From positions 1,984,001-2,048,000 of the forward strand of contig JADLZL010008185.1 in assembly GCA_015844335.1 (NCBI GenBank): a stretch of DNA of 64,000 nucleotides, read 5' to 3'. Under the pieces are notes generated by a model. That model saw nothing but the letters and a program-made list of their open reading frames with translations. It ran no database searches and was not told the DNA's origin. The translations under genes and the position numbers were made by a program. Positions 1 through 12,113 of the stretch are shown here, one piece after another. This DNA comes from Chrysopogon serrulatus. Lineage: Eukaryota > Streptophyta > Magnoliopsida > Poales > Poaceae. Position 1 is the first letter of the stretch. Every line of letters starts with the position of its first letter.

Positions 1-3000
1 TTGGCTCCTTAGGGTTGAAGTAGCACTCGCCGCCGGGATTCAGGACTTGGTCGTTAAGAAATCCTGCGATTGTCTCCTGAATTCTTTTTTACGCAGACCG
101 CATCCAACACCTTTTCCTTCAACCACGTCACTTTTAATAGACATTAAAGAAAAAAGTTAGAGGTATGAATAAGATTTATTAAATAGTAATAAATAAATGA
201 AATGAACTTATTATATATACATGTTACATACTTTTAGGTGCTCTAGATTAGTTCTTTTAGTATAGACCGTCAGAAACTCGCACATATAGTAGCCACACAA
301 ATTGTTGCTCGGTGTCTGCCGTAGAACCCACTGAAATAGGATAGGCTTTGAAAGTGACGCTTTCAAATCTGGACGGTGTTTCTGCACAAACCAAGCCCAA
401 ACTCTAGCAATAAAACGATTATTATTAATTATCTATTACTGAGTTAAAGAGAAGAAATTAATATTTAGAGATTGAAGTTACCCTTGGATAATATCTATCA
501 TTTCTTGGTAATCTTCCTGTGGTTTTCTCAACGAGTCATAGATTACCAAATGACATTGCCAGAGATCAATCACAATTAGTATCCAATGAAAGCTGCATTT
601 GTGTGTAGGCAAAATAATTATATATCTTCATACTGATCTGATTAATTAGTTAAATAGAATGTACACACGATAACAACACTTACTTAAAGTTATAGGGAAA
701 AAGTATATATCTTTTGTCCTTTTGGTTGATCAAGAACCTCCGTAGATTTCTCTCCGTTTGAATTCTCCATAAGACATATGGGGTCTTCGGGTCTTTGAAT
801 ATAGCATATGGATCCACAAATCCAATCTCCTTGTCATTTCTAACTCTGAGGTCCCTCATCATGTTTCTGCATATGTATAGCAGGTTTCTGTAATTAGTTA
901 TACATATACATGATAATTTACAGTGACACTATTAAAAGAAAGAATCACTTACAGACAGAAGCAACTGATTAGAGATTTGTCCAGAGTGTCCATGTGGCAT
1001 AGTTGGTGTAGCTCATTAAATTGAACATAAATAATATCATCACCACGGAAGTAATGATGGTTTCTAATTCGGACGCAAATATAGTCATCTGTTTTTCTGC
1101 CACACGCTGCGATGTACCACTGGTTTAGCAAGTACATTTGCGTTCCAAGTTTGCTGAGGGCCGCAGGGTTGTATAGACTCTTGCCATATGCATATTCCTT
1201 CTGCCAATGATCAATTTCTGGAGCACTTTCAATTGGTGCCCCAGCGATCATTTGGGCTAAGTTAAGACCAGTTTCCGCAAAAAATTTGTCAAGATCATCA
1301 TAGCTCAAATCTGCAGGTATCTGCTGGTCTAGCACGTCGATGTTTGAACCATATTCATTCCCAATTACTAGCGGGGGCACTGATTGCTTTGATTGTTCCC
1401 TGAGCTGTGCTACACCCTTGCGTGCTCTTTTCTCTTTCTTCTTCTCTTCTTCTATGGATTTTCTTAGAGCGCGATCATAATCCGATAAAGATGATGATTC
1501 TTTCTGGGCTTCATGTCTCTTTTTTTGTTGATTCTGAATCCTTTGCCGTAGATCTTCTGGCCATAGTAAGAGGTATGGCTTCTCAGGGTTTCGCTTGGAT
1601 TCTCTTTCAGCCTTAAGTTTCTTGAAAAAACTGTCCACTTCTGACTTTACCGAAGCATCTATTTCTGTAGCAGTCTTCTCATAGGACAGCTTCTTAGAAA
1701 TGATAGTTTGTTTCTTTTCGGAGGCTTTCTTCTTTGGCGGCGGGGCGGCCGACACATTTGATTGTGTGGCCGGCCTCTTCTTTAAAGGTGGGTCCACCGG
1801 TTTTGGCGTTGGAGCCACGCGTGGAGGCGATGGGGCGGCCGGGGGGGTTGGAGCCCGACGTGGAGGCGATGGGCGGCCGGTGTCGGTGTTGGAGCCCGAG
1901 GTGGCGGCGTTGGAGCCTGAGGTGGCGGTGTTGGAGCCCGAGGTGGCGGTGTTGGAGCCCGAGGTGGTGGAGTTGGAGCCCGAGGTGGTGGCGTTGGAGC
2001 CCGAGGCGATGCAGCCGTGTCTTGCACTGCCTCGTCATCACCCGCAGCACTATGACATGTTGGTGACCACCTGTGAAACCAATGAGGTATATAAGTAAAC
2101 CACTAACTAAGGGAATGCAAAATAAAGTTAGTGAATAAATATATCGTCAACTTTCATTCGTACCTAGGGTTAGGTTCATGACGAGGAGGTGGTGGTAGAT
2201 TACTAGGTGGTGCCCCAGGAATAATGATGTAGCGCTTGCACCAACAAATGAATGCCTTCTCTGCTTCTCCTAGAGTCTTCTCTCCATCACCTCCTTCTAT
2301 CTCAAGCTGCACATTACTGAAGCCTCTGACAACTCTATCCACCGAGACACTAGCATATCCAGCTGGAACTATTGCCCCATGGATTCTTGGTGTCTTCGTA
2401 GGGTCGATACGAGATACAACTCCGACAGCCACCATGACTGTGGCAGTCCCCTGTGGAATATGCAGCTCACATGTTGTCACAGGTTCAGTGACGTCATCCA
2501 CCGGAAAGCGCAGCCCCACGTCGTCTTGAATAGTTGGCATCTCCGTGGAAGCGCAACTGCTTTTCAACTGACCGGGGGGGCTAATGTTGACTCCAGGCTC
2601 TGATGCAGTTTGCCTTTGTATACAACTTACCGTCATCTGCACTTGCCTTTTGATTTCCTCGTTTATTCTCTCTTCAAGCGCTTTCTCTCGCTGTATCGCT
2701 TCACGAGCCGCTTCACGTGACTCCATCACCATTGCCTCCAACCTACGCAATCGCTCTGCCTCCTCTTCCTTCTTTCTTTGGCGGCTTCTATAAGTCGGTC
2801 TATCTTTAGGGAAGCCATGCTCCCACGATACCTCCCCATAGCCTCTTGTTCGTCCACCGTGTTTAGCAGTCTCCAGGGCGTATGTCAGCTCATCCTTCTC
2901 TATATTTGGCTGCCAGGCGCCACTTTCAACTAATCCTCGGGCATATGCCATTCTCTGTCCCACTCTTTGGAGCTTTTCGCCGTACACTACCTTTCCGGTC

Positions 3001-3915
3001 TCTAGGTCCAGGGTTCCCCCATGACCGAAGAACCAATACTTGGCGCGCTCAGGCCAGTGCAGTGATTCTGGTTCGATCCCCTTGTCAAGAATCTCCTGTT
3101 CCAGCTTTTGCCACTTAGGAATAGCAGTCCTATAGCAACCTGAACCCAAGTGATGGTGGTATTGCTTTTGTCTAGCATTTTTCTGATTCTTGATCATCCG
3201 TGCCTGACCCTCATCTGAGTTCTTAAACTGTACGAACTCATCCCAAAAAGGCCTCAACTTGACGTAAGCCTTGTTGGTGAAATCCGGTGTCCGGTCATGT
3301 GCAACAAAGTCTTTTACAGTTTCTTCTTCCAAGCCTGAAATTGTTTGGCCATCTTCTGCATAGCCCAGATTTTAACCTTCTCCTTCAAAGCTTCATCCTG
3401 TGTATCGAGCGTGAAATGTTGAAGGATATCTAGCCAAATCAATTCCTTGTCACGATCTGAGACAAAACTAATATTAGGGTCATCTTTTCGTTGCCTCCAT
3501 TCACGAGCACTGATCGGGATCCTGTCCCTTACAAGGTACCCACAGTGCGCAACAAATTTTTTAGAATTTGCCCCAAGTACTTCGCTTGTATCCTCATCGA
3601 ATTCCGACAGAATGTATCAACCCTCCAACAGCTTCTTCGGGCCTCGCACTTTTCTACTCTTCCCGGAAGTTGTCGCCGATCCAGAGGGCTACACAAACAA
3701 GTATAAATATATTAATACAAATGCCATTCATTTTAATTTCATGTATATACATATATACTAGATTGTAGATAGACCTCATCAGGATTGTCTCCCACAAGTT
3801 CTTTATAATCAGCAAAGTACTGACTCCCATCATCTTCACCTTGGGGATTTGGATTGGTGCCGCTGTTGATTAGGTCCATCATTGCATCATCTATGTTGTC
3901 ATTCGGATCGGCCAT
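1..3915 (-). pseudogene. CACTA second gene: TNP1-like (Transposase_24 type) protein with C-terminal Ulp1/C48 peptidase, decayed
   Basis: Recognised from family-typical stretches such as CGYLVRDRIPISAREW, HGGTLDLETGKVVYGEKL and SFHWILIVIDLW. Read on the minus strand, exons are about 3915-3779, 3693-2163, 2070-953, 866-684, 592-482, 403-232 and about 110 to the window edge; most borders show GT/AG sites, several with GTAAGT or GTATGT donors. The order is an acidic N-terminus, a TNP1-like core with a charged coiled coil (about 2650-2790), a proline-rich tract coded by 21-bp repeats, then a C48 peptidase with His (586-588), a following Asp in YDSL, and Cys in LCGYY (about 296). Breaks: TGA at 3617-3619 where the family has Arg, a 1-bp frameshift near 3313, a frameshift near 1870 in the repeats, and probably one in the A run near 88. 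In the family it is a transposon-encoded DNA-binding or regulatory protein plus SUMO-type protease; its exact role is not established. Confidence 0.8.
1849..2010 (-). repeat. 21-bp coding tandem repeat (proline-rich tract)
   Basis: GGAGCC recurs at 1891, 1912, 1933, 1954, 1975 and 1996, an exact 21-bp period, with degenerate copies upstream. On the minus strand it codes an APTPPPR heptad. One C is missing in the GCCGCCCATCG copy compared with its neighbour GCCGCCCCATCG, which shifts the frame near 1870. Confidence 0.85.
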
Positions 3916-4060
3916 TTCTGCAAATTGGATCAAGTGTTAAAAGTTACTTGACATAATAAAATCACAAGACATTACATTACATAATGAAGTTACCTGACAT
4001 TATATTAAAATATTACAATATTACAAGACTTTAGATATTATATGAGGAAGTTAATAAAGT

Positions 4061-4750
4061 TAATTAAAAGTACCATTAATAAAGTTACTTGACATAAAAT
4101 TACATAATAAAGTCACTTGACATAATTATATTACAAGTTATACTTATAATCCGGTGTCAAGTTATTAGACATAATTATATTATAAGTTACCATTAATAAA
4201 GTTAATTATATTATAAGTTATACTTGTAATCCGATGTCAAGTTACTAAATTTAATTATATTATAAGCTACCATTAATAAAGTTAATTATATTATAAGTTA
4301 TACTTGTAATCCGATGTCAAGTTACGGAACTTAATTATATTATAAGCTACCATTAATAAAGTTAATTATATTATAAGTTATACTTGTAATCCGATGTCAA
4401 GTTACTAAACTTAATTATATTATAAGCTACCATTAACAAAGTTAATTATATTATAAGTTATACTTGTAATCCGATGTCAAGTTACTAAACTTAATTATAT
4501 TATAAGTTACCATTAATAAAGTTAATTATATTATAAGTTATACTTGTAATCCGATGTCAAGTTACTAAACATAATTATATTGTAAGCTACCATTAATAAA
4601 GTTAATTATATTATAAGTTATACTTGTAATCCGATGTCAAGTTACTAAACTTAATTATATTATAAGCTACCATTAATAAAGTTAATTATATTATAAGTTA
4701 TACTTACAATCCAGTGTCAAGTTAATTATATTATAAGTTATACTTATAAT
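4061..4750. repeat. 80-bp AT-rich tandem repeat, about 8 units
   Basis: The phrase tacttgtaatccgatgtcaa and close variants start at 4141, 4221, 4301, 4381, 4461, 4541, 4621 and 4701, so the period is exactly 80 bp. Units differ by a few substitutions and no indels. The array lies upstream of the TNP1/Ulp1 remnant inside the CACTA element. The flanking 3935-4060 is similar AT-rich sequence without clear units. Confidence 0.92.
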
Positions 4751-4930
4751 CGCTAGGTCGTCGCTAGGTCGCGGCGTCGTGTCTTGGTTCGTCGCTAGGT
4801 CGTGCCTAGGTTAATCGCTAGGTCGTATTGGGTCGTCGCTAGGTCGTCGCTGGGTCGTGCCTTGGTTCGTCCGGTCGTCGCTAGGTCGTCGCTAGGGCGT
4901 ATCTTCGTTCATCCGGTCGTTAGAACGTCG
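4751..4930. repeat. Short irregular tandem repeat of TCGTCGCTAGG
   Basis: The motif tcgtcgctaggtcg and variants (ctgggtcg, cttggttcg, cctaggtt) recur about ten times right after the 80-bp array. The spacing is irregular. There is a sharp change from AT-rich to GC-rich sequence here. Confidence 0.75.
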
Positions 4931-5831
4931 TTAGGGTTTCGAATAAAACGAATTGTTTCGATTCGCTCACGAATATCGTTCGTCGCGTGTAGGTGCTATC
5001 TTCCTCTTGCCAAATTGTGCATGGAGGTCCTCTCGGCTCGATGGCCGGCCACAACACACATACATGCATCGTCCTCGGCTCGATGGCCGACGCCAAGACA
5101 ACACAAACGCGATCGACTCGATGGCCGACGCGCACAACACACAACAAAGCATTATGTCTCGCGTGGGCGGCGCCACCGTCAAGCGTGCTCGCCGGAGAAG
5201 GCGCGGCTTCCCTGGCTGGCCTCGCCGGGCGTGCACCGGCCGGAGAAGAACGCTGCGGCGCGGCTTCCCTGCTCCCGGCCGGAGAAGACGACGCAGCGGC
5301 AGCCAGCGCTCCTCGCCTCGGGCCGGAGAAGAAAGCAAAGAGGCGGCGCGGCTCCCAGCCAGCGCCGGGAAAAGAGCGGGGCGCGCGGCTTCCTGCCGGC
5401 CGGAGAAGAAGCAGGAGGAGGTGGCGCGACTCCTCGCAGCTCCCGGCCGGAGGCGGCGCAGCCGCCGCGGCCGGGAGGCCGACGCGAGGGACGGCCCCGC
5501 GGCGCACGCGACCAGGGGCTGGGCGAGGCCTCGCCGGCCGGTGGACTTACGACGGCGCGGCCCAACGGGCGGCTCGGGGCGGGCCGGGCGGGCGAGGATG
5601 TACGGCCGGCGGCGCGCGGCTCGGGGGGCGGGCGAGGGACGCCGGCGCGCGGCTCGGGGCGGGCGGCGAGCACGCGGCCGCGGCACGAGGCTCGGGCGGA
5701 AGCGACGAGGGCGACGCAGATGCGCGCGCGGGCTCGGGACGGGCGACGAGGACGGTGGCGCGAGGCTCGGGCGGGCGGCGGCTCCGGGCGGAGACGGCGG
5801 AGAGGAAGAAGACGGTAGAGCGGCGGAGAGG
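4931..5831. other. GC-rich, CpG-rich stretch of the CACTA element; possible leader or promoter region
   Basis: Very high GC. GGCCGGAGAAGA and close variants recur near 5237, 5276, 5320 and 5396. Long open frames exist in all six frames, as expected from base composition, and none resembles a protein I know. GC-rich leaders next to subterminal repeats are known in En/Spm elements, so a 5' untranslated first exon for the minus-strand Ulp1 gene is plausible but unproven. Confidence 0.5.
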
Positions 5832-5836
5832 AAGAA

Positions 5837-7164
5837 TGTTGACGGTCGTTAACGTCAACTTTTACTAGAACTTTAGACCCGAAGGAGAACATGAAAACAC
5901 ACTAGTCTAGGGTTTTAACTGACAATTTCCATGAGTTTTGCATATTCTGTATTTTCCAGGGTGATTTTTAGAAAAGCATAAAAAAGGGGATTATAGAGCT
6001 TAATTATCACGAAATTGATCCACAACGGAACAACATCATCATCGGACTCAGGAAGGGTCTAGAAGACACCCGGGCAATGAGAGCCCGCAGAGGAGCCCAG
6101 GTGGGGCCGGCCGCCGGCCCCACCAGGGCCGGGTCGGCGCCCTAGGTCACCCGATGGCCGCCGCCTTCTGGAGTCTTCCTCCCATGCTTCCTTGGAACCC
6201 AATCAAAGTATTCCTACGTTAATTTTAGGTCGGTTTGATCCGACGGTGTATTTGAGATGAAGACGCGGATCGCTGACGTGGCGGTTCCTTGCCCCCTGCT
6301 CCACCTCGGCCTATATAATGACGCCCAAGGCTCCCTCCATGAGGCATTCTACACCCCGATGCTTCATATTCTCTACATAATTAGGGTTAGGGTCCCTCTA
6401 GTTGATCTAGTCTAGTTCATCTAGTTCTAGTTCATCTAGATGTAGCAATTAGGAGAGACTAGTTCTTCTAGATCTAGTTTTGTTTAGAGATTAGAGAGAT
6501 TGAGTAGAGGAGTAGAGATTCTGGAGGAGCTCCGGCCTGTCGGCGCTTCTTCGTGGCTGTATTCGTCTGGATTCAGTTTCCTCGCCCGGAGCTGCGTTCT
6601 GAGGTACTTTTGTATTTACCATTCCGATTCAAATAAGCAATTTATTCTTATTCGTTCTTTGGTTCATATCTCATATTGAGAACTTTGATCTATAGGGCCC
6701 TGTAGGTTAAAGTTGTATTTCGTAGTGTAGGCGTGGTGTCTAGGCTAGATTTACTTGTGAATGTCCCCTGATTAGCCGGATAGTGGTAGCTCGCACAGGT
6801 GACTTTATAGCTGCGTTGAATCCTCTGTAGTCCACTTCCCGTTGATAGGACTGATAGGCTTATAGGTGCCTGGTAGGAGATTACTCTGTTTCTTCTCCTA
6901 TTCGGGTTACTTGTCCGATAAGACGATATTATACAAAGTTTACCGGTTATTGGAACTAGAGTGCAATAGCTATTTCCTTTTTCTTGATATTATCTAGCCT
7001 AATTGTAGGGTTAAGTCTATATACTTTGTCATCATCACAACTGTTCCCTGTGGATACGATATTTAAAACCTCTAGGTAAAATGTGACACTGGTATGATAT
7101 CTGTGCGCTTGCGGATAATCCTACTTAAATCTTATTTAATGGAGTGCAGTTAAAAATACCAACA
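5837..7164 (+). repeat. 5' LTR of outer retrotransposon
   Basis: Begins TGTTGACGG, ends ACCAACA, and matches 22090-23415 throughout with scattered differences. A TATA-like sequence, ctatataatg, lies at 6311-6320 and is the likely promoter core. The first bases form a short inverted repeat (GTTGACG and CGTCAAC). Confidence 0.95.
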
Positions 7165-7172
7165 AGCATTTT

Positions 7173-7190
7173 TGGCGCCGTTGCCGGGGA
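7173..7190 (+). other. Primer binding site for tRNA-Asp (outer element)
   Basis: TGGCGCCGTTGCCGGGGA is complementary to the 3' end of plant tRNA-Asp including CCA. It lies 8 nt after the LTR. Athila elements are known to use this primer. Confidence 0.85.
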
Positions 7191-7280
7191 ACGGTTTACT
7201 GATTTTGACTTAGTCTAGCTTAATCTTGTATTATACTTTTATCTATTCTTATTTTATCCCATTCTCTTCATTATTTTTTT

Positions 7281-8088
7281 GTGTTCATCCTTATGGATAC
7301 TTTTAATTCTATTCCTATTTATTTTTATGGCATGCGTGAAAGCTTCGGGCCATCAAAATCTAATGAACCTATCATAACACCTGGCTATGAGCTGCACCCA
7401 TGTCTAATCAAAATGATTCGGGATAAACCCTTCTCGGGAGAAGGCAATGAAAACCCATACTTACACTTACGAGAATTCGAAGGGACTTTGTGCATGCTTG
7501 CGCATTGCTGGCATGTCTAATAATACTATTAGATGGAAGCTTTTTCTGTTTTCCTTAACAGGAAAAGCTAAACTTTGGTATAATCGAGCCGTAGGGAGTA
7601 TGCAAGGTGATTGGGAAATGTTATACTCTGAATTCTGTTTACACTTATTTCCCATCTCTAAGGTAGCTAGCCTGCGAAAAGAGGTTCTAACTTTTAGGCA
7701 ACTAGAACAAGAATCTCTTAGTAAATCATGGGAGCGTTTTAATGAACTTATCATATTTGGCCCTGACCTTGGTTTTCCAGACCCTATGCTTCTTCAACAT
7801 TTTTATTTGGGTCTTATCAAGGAATCTAAGGACTCCCTTGATTTAGCCTCTGGAGGAGCTTTTCTTCACTTGCCTATAACCGAAGCCAGACCGATGCTAG
7901 AAAAGGTTGTTCAAGCCTATTCTGAGCTCTCTGAGGAAGAGAAGGAATCATCTCCCGAACAAGAAGAGGAAGTTTTGGTAGCTGAAACACAATCACCCCA
8001 ATCCCAAGATTTATCTATCAATCCTAAACCATCAAAACCTCACAATGATGATTTAGACTTCCAATTAGCTAAGATGTTCGTACATTGA
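7281..8088 (+). pseudogene. gag of outer LTR element, frameshifted
   Basis: A Retrotrans_gag-type capsid domain. It opens with the conserved segment YELHPCLIKMIRDKPFSGE and continues through WKLFLFSLTGKAKLWY, a hallmark of Ty3/gypsy gag, and an acidic C-terminus. The frame changes once, near 7481-7485, in the REFEG/LCACL junction, so the N-terminal 75 codons and the remaining part are in different frames. No CCHC zinc knuckle is visible. In the family, Gag forms the cytoplasmic particle that packages element RNA; this copy cannot make the full protein. Confidence 0.8.
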
Positions 8089-8172
8089 TATGAATCAGAC
8101 CTTCTTAGAAGAGCATCTTGGAAAAAGTGTCCTCAACTTCCATTCCCTCCTAAAAGACATCAAGAAGAATAC

Positions 8173-8955
8173 ATGGATGGCATGTCTAGTGACACCATAG
8201 AAGGAGAGCTAAGCCACTCAAGAATTAATCATATCTTCTCCCCTTCTATACCCACATTAGATAACTTATCTGAACCCAGCTTTAAACCCATCCTTAACCC
8301 TGATGATCTTTTTTATACTCTCTCCCCTAAGTCTCATAACGACCCTAAAACCTCACTAGAATACCCAAAGTATAGGAGTCATGAAGACTATGGAAATGAT
8401 CAAGAAGAGCAATGTCGACAATGGCATGAATGCATGGAACATATGAAAAACTCATTTGCCATTGTCAAAGAATGGATGGAGGAGGACGAAGCCTTAGTGT
8501 TAGCATCCGAACTTGGTCTAGATTTAAATTGTGAGCTTAAATCAATATTCTTAATAAATAGAACTCACCCAAGTTCGAAGAAAGCCTTAGACGAGACCAA
8601 TCCTATAAGCATCAATTTATGGGAAATTCTAGAAGATACAACAACCAATAAATGTCATAGGTATGAAATAATAGAGGCAAACTTGTTGCCTATAGACAAC
8701 CATGAAGAGACACCCTTGGAGTTTGGAAAGGGAGATTACATCGATGAGCATGGGAATTATCTCATTAACACTTTATCAAATCCATGCTCATATGAGAAAT
8801 CTCCTGAATCTTTTGGTCTCTCTAATATTACCACACACGAGATCTTCAACCCCCTTATTTTATCTGTTCATAAAATCATTAAGAGGGTGGCTGTAGATGC
8901 ATATGTTTATCATAAATATTATAGATCTCATTGTAATCTTGATATAGGTACATAA
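8173..8955 (+). CDS. Retrotransposon ORF of unknown function (260 codons)
   Basis: An open frame downstream of gag in the outer element, on the same strand and separated by a stop and about 85 nt. The product is acidic and hydrophilic with no catalytic motif that I recognise; there is no DSG/DTG protease motif and no RT motif. ORFs of this kind occur after gag in some non-autonomous grass LTR elements, where their role is unknown. It could also be a gag extension. It is element-borne and not a host gene. Confidence 0.5.
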   Translation: MDGMSSDTIEGELSHSRINHIFSPSIPTLDNLSEPSFKPILNPDDLFYTLSPKSHNDPKTSLEYPKYRSHEDYGNDQEEQCRQWHECMEHMKNSFAIVKEWMEEDEALVLASELGLDLNCELKSIFLINRTHPSSKKALDETNPISINLWEILEDTTTNKCHRYEIIEANLLPIDNHEETPLEFGKGDYIDEHGNYLINTLSNPCSYEKSPESFGLSNITTHEIFNPLILSVHKIIKRVAVDAYVYHKYYRSHCNLDIGT

Positions 8956-11900
8956 AGGCTAATGTTCTAGAGGAAACCACCTCACCAACTCGAAGTATAA
9001 TAGTCAGAAGGTTTCCTAAGAATAACTTTGTGTCCCAAAAATAACCACTCTAAAAAAATGAATGAATGAATTAAGTTTGCACCTTTAGCATATAATTGTC
9101 AAAATATTCCTTTGAATATTTTTGTCACTAACCATTTCAGGTTTGAAGTAAGAAAATGAATAATGGCAGTGCCAGGTACGACCAACCAATCATTATGCAA
9201 CTTTGAATTACATCCACTCAAGCTTATATTTACTTTGCAAAATTCAAGCTTGGGGAAATGGCCTTACTTAGAAAATCCTATATTGCTAATATTGGTTGTC
9301 TCTACCTTTATTCAATTTATTAATCATACTCTTTCATCTCTGTTTGAATAACACTCGATAAACTTTCATGTTACCTTTGTTTGGTATAGTATACTTAAGG
9401 TTTGGAGAAATTTCATACACCTTTTGAATTAGGCATGGTGCTTAGTTTAAACTGTTTTCTTGAGTCATAATTAGACAAGGTGTTTAGTTTGATTCTTGAG
9501 CTAAGAGGTGTATTGATTTTACTTTTAAAGGCTTTTTGAATTAAGCGTGGTGCTTAGGTTAGAATGCCTTCCTAAGTCAAATTAGACGTGGTGTCTAGGT
9601 TGATTTTTGAACTAATAATATATTGTAGTAGACATTGGATATTTTGTAGACTAGCCCCTGTAGGAAAATTTTTAAAATCAATTTGGGTAAGTCATGAGAT
9701 GAATTCAAATTAGAGATGAAGTAGGGTATATGCTGAACTTTAATAACTTTATAGAAGAAGACACAGCTCATTTATCATAAATGATAGAACTATGAGTATT
9801 AATGATTCATTCATTTTATCTTCTACTACAAGTTACTTTACCTCAAGCCATGTCTGTATAAAACATGATCTATGCTAAAACAATATTAATATTATCTTCT
9901 CATTAGCATAGACAAAACAAAATAAAATACTAGACAAGCAACCTGTGCTCAAAATTTGTATACTCCTTCGGTATGTGTTGTCCACTAATCTATTGCAGGC
10001 GTAATAATAACTGGAGTGAAAAGAGTCAAAAAATCAAAGAAGCAAAAGATGGCAAAAGAATGAGTGCAATAGAGGAGCCAAGATGTCTATGAACAACTCA
10101 AGATGCAAGAGAAGGAAAGCACCACTAGTCAATTACCCTTCATCACTTAGTGCCATCACGCTCTAATAATGAAGGTAATATTCTAAGGTAAGTGGTCACT
10201 GCTCTTCTCTTGATCTTGGCGCACGTATAAATGCAGACACAAACATGTTAGAGTTACAATTTAAATTGATAACCTAATTAACTCAACATGCTTTGTTCTT
10301 TAAGATTGTTCATGGCACCATCCTCTTAATCTCAGTCTTAACCACACAAGCTAAAACATTATATTTGATCTTGGAAAGATGATAGTCATACTTATTTGAA
10401 AATTTATATAGAGATAGACAATCCTTCCATTGATCAAGCAATTTCATTCTTTTCTATCATGTGAACTTAAATGTAACATTAAATGCTTAATCTTTTGATC
10501 TCACCACTCATGTCATAAATACACAATTCATGTAACACCGATTTTATCTTGTTCAATGTGCCTAAGGATAGAGAAAAATAAATAAAGAAATAGATTTGGT
10601 TCTGTTGGTGTTTTTCCACCAGCAGAGCCCATGCACTTGATCTCTATCCTGGTTTTGCAAACAGGATAATACATCGAGCAAAATTTATTAATTCTACAAG
10701 TGAGAGTTCTGTGAACATGCACACTGAGCAAGATGCTGCCAGCTATAATTAAAGCTCTACTTTAACTTATTGGCCAAATCAAAGAACAAAGGTGACATCA
10801 TCATCACTAGAGGTATGCAACCATCACGACCTCCATCTCTCAAGATGGAGAGATACACAAGAGTGGAAGAAGAAGACATATCAGTAAACTTTAAATTTTG
10901 CTCCCTTGCCATAAGATAATATGGTAGTTATCTAATTAATTAGTATTCCTATCTGCATTAATAATTTCACTTTAATATATTCATCTTTATAAATAAGAAA
11001 ATAAAAATCTTTATTGCTTCATTTACTGCATCATAAAATGTTGAAAGCCCCACGTGAATAAACTTGTGGTAACTCTGTAGGAATATTCACTATGGTGGTA
11101 TAAAAAAATAAATAAAATAAATAAATATTATAATAGCTCTGTATTTACTTCCTTGCATTATGAAAAGCCTAAGCCCCATAAGAATAAATATTCTCTGTGG
11201 AGGCATAACAAATATATATATCATGCACGCATATTTAATTTTTGCATAATTAAACTAGAAAATCCTAAAAAGAGAATCCTGCTAGAATCTTCAATTCAAA
11301 TCAACTCAAGGAATAATCAATTACTTATGGGCTGACCGCTAACCCATTATTAAATTTGAGCCTCGAGTTTTGGTTTTCTTGTTGGAGTATAATTATGCAG
11401 GAACAACATTATGACAAGGAGAAGTCTATCAGTGGCACCCACCAGGACTGCTACTGGTTAGCTCACTCTGAAGATTATCAACACCAAGTATTGCAAACAT
11501 CTAGCTTGGGGGAGGAGCATCCCCTAGTTATCAGGTAACTATACCTAAGCGATTATCGAGTCTATTTTATATAGTCATAAAATACCAAAAATATGTGAGC
11601 ACATGAAGGTTCACAATAGTATCCTAAGAAAATATAAAAATACCAAAAATATATGGGCACATGAAGGTCCATGTCTTTAGAGTCATGTGAGTCCAATAGA
11701 AATAAAAAGATATTTATCTATATATTAAGGTATGATCATAGAGTGTGTCTAGTTAGTAAGAGTCAAATAAAAACTAGAGAATATTAAAATTTTATCTTGG
11801 AGATGATGAATAGTTGCTCTACTGTAATTCCTTTCAAGTGCCTAGTTTTTAACCATGAATTCTCCTGAGTTTTGGACATGACTACTTTGATATAAGAATT

Positions 11901-12113
11901 TACTCTGAACCTGAAATTTGTGGAGGCATATGCTTGAGCTAAAGTCTAGGTAATTGATTGATATGATACATGAAGGTCTAAGCTGCTATTTATCTTATTC
12001 CTAGCATTATTAAGTTCTAGAGATTTATTTTGAAAACCTAAAATCTAACATGATGAGCTCTTGTATGATAAAATCTAAAATTCCTACCAAAGCCATATAT
12101 GATACATTTAGAG
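8956..12113 (+). other. Non-coding internal region of outer LTR element
   Basis: AT-rich, with no ORF longer than about 67 codons that resembles a protein. Around 9430-9605 a loose repeat of the type aattagRcRtggtgYYtagRtt occurs four times. This is where pol would be in an autonomous relative. Nothing else is recognised. Confidence 0.6.

Noticed and set aside
4061..4750. CRISPR-like regular array
   Set aside because: There are no unique spacers; the whole 80-bp unit is repeated, and the DNA is plant nuclear.
4802..5892. Long overlapping frames in all six frames, up to 338 codons
   Set aside because: Explained by very high GC, where stop codons are rare; compositionally biased Arg/Ala/Gly/Pro products without domains.
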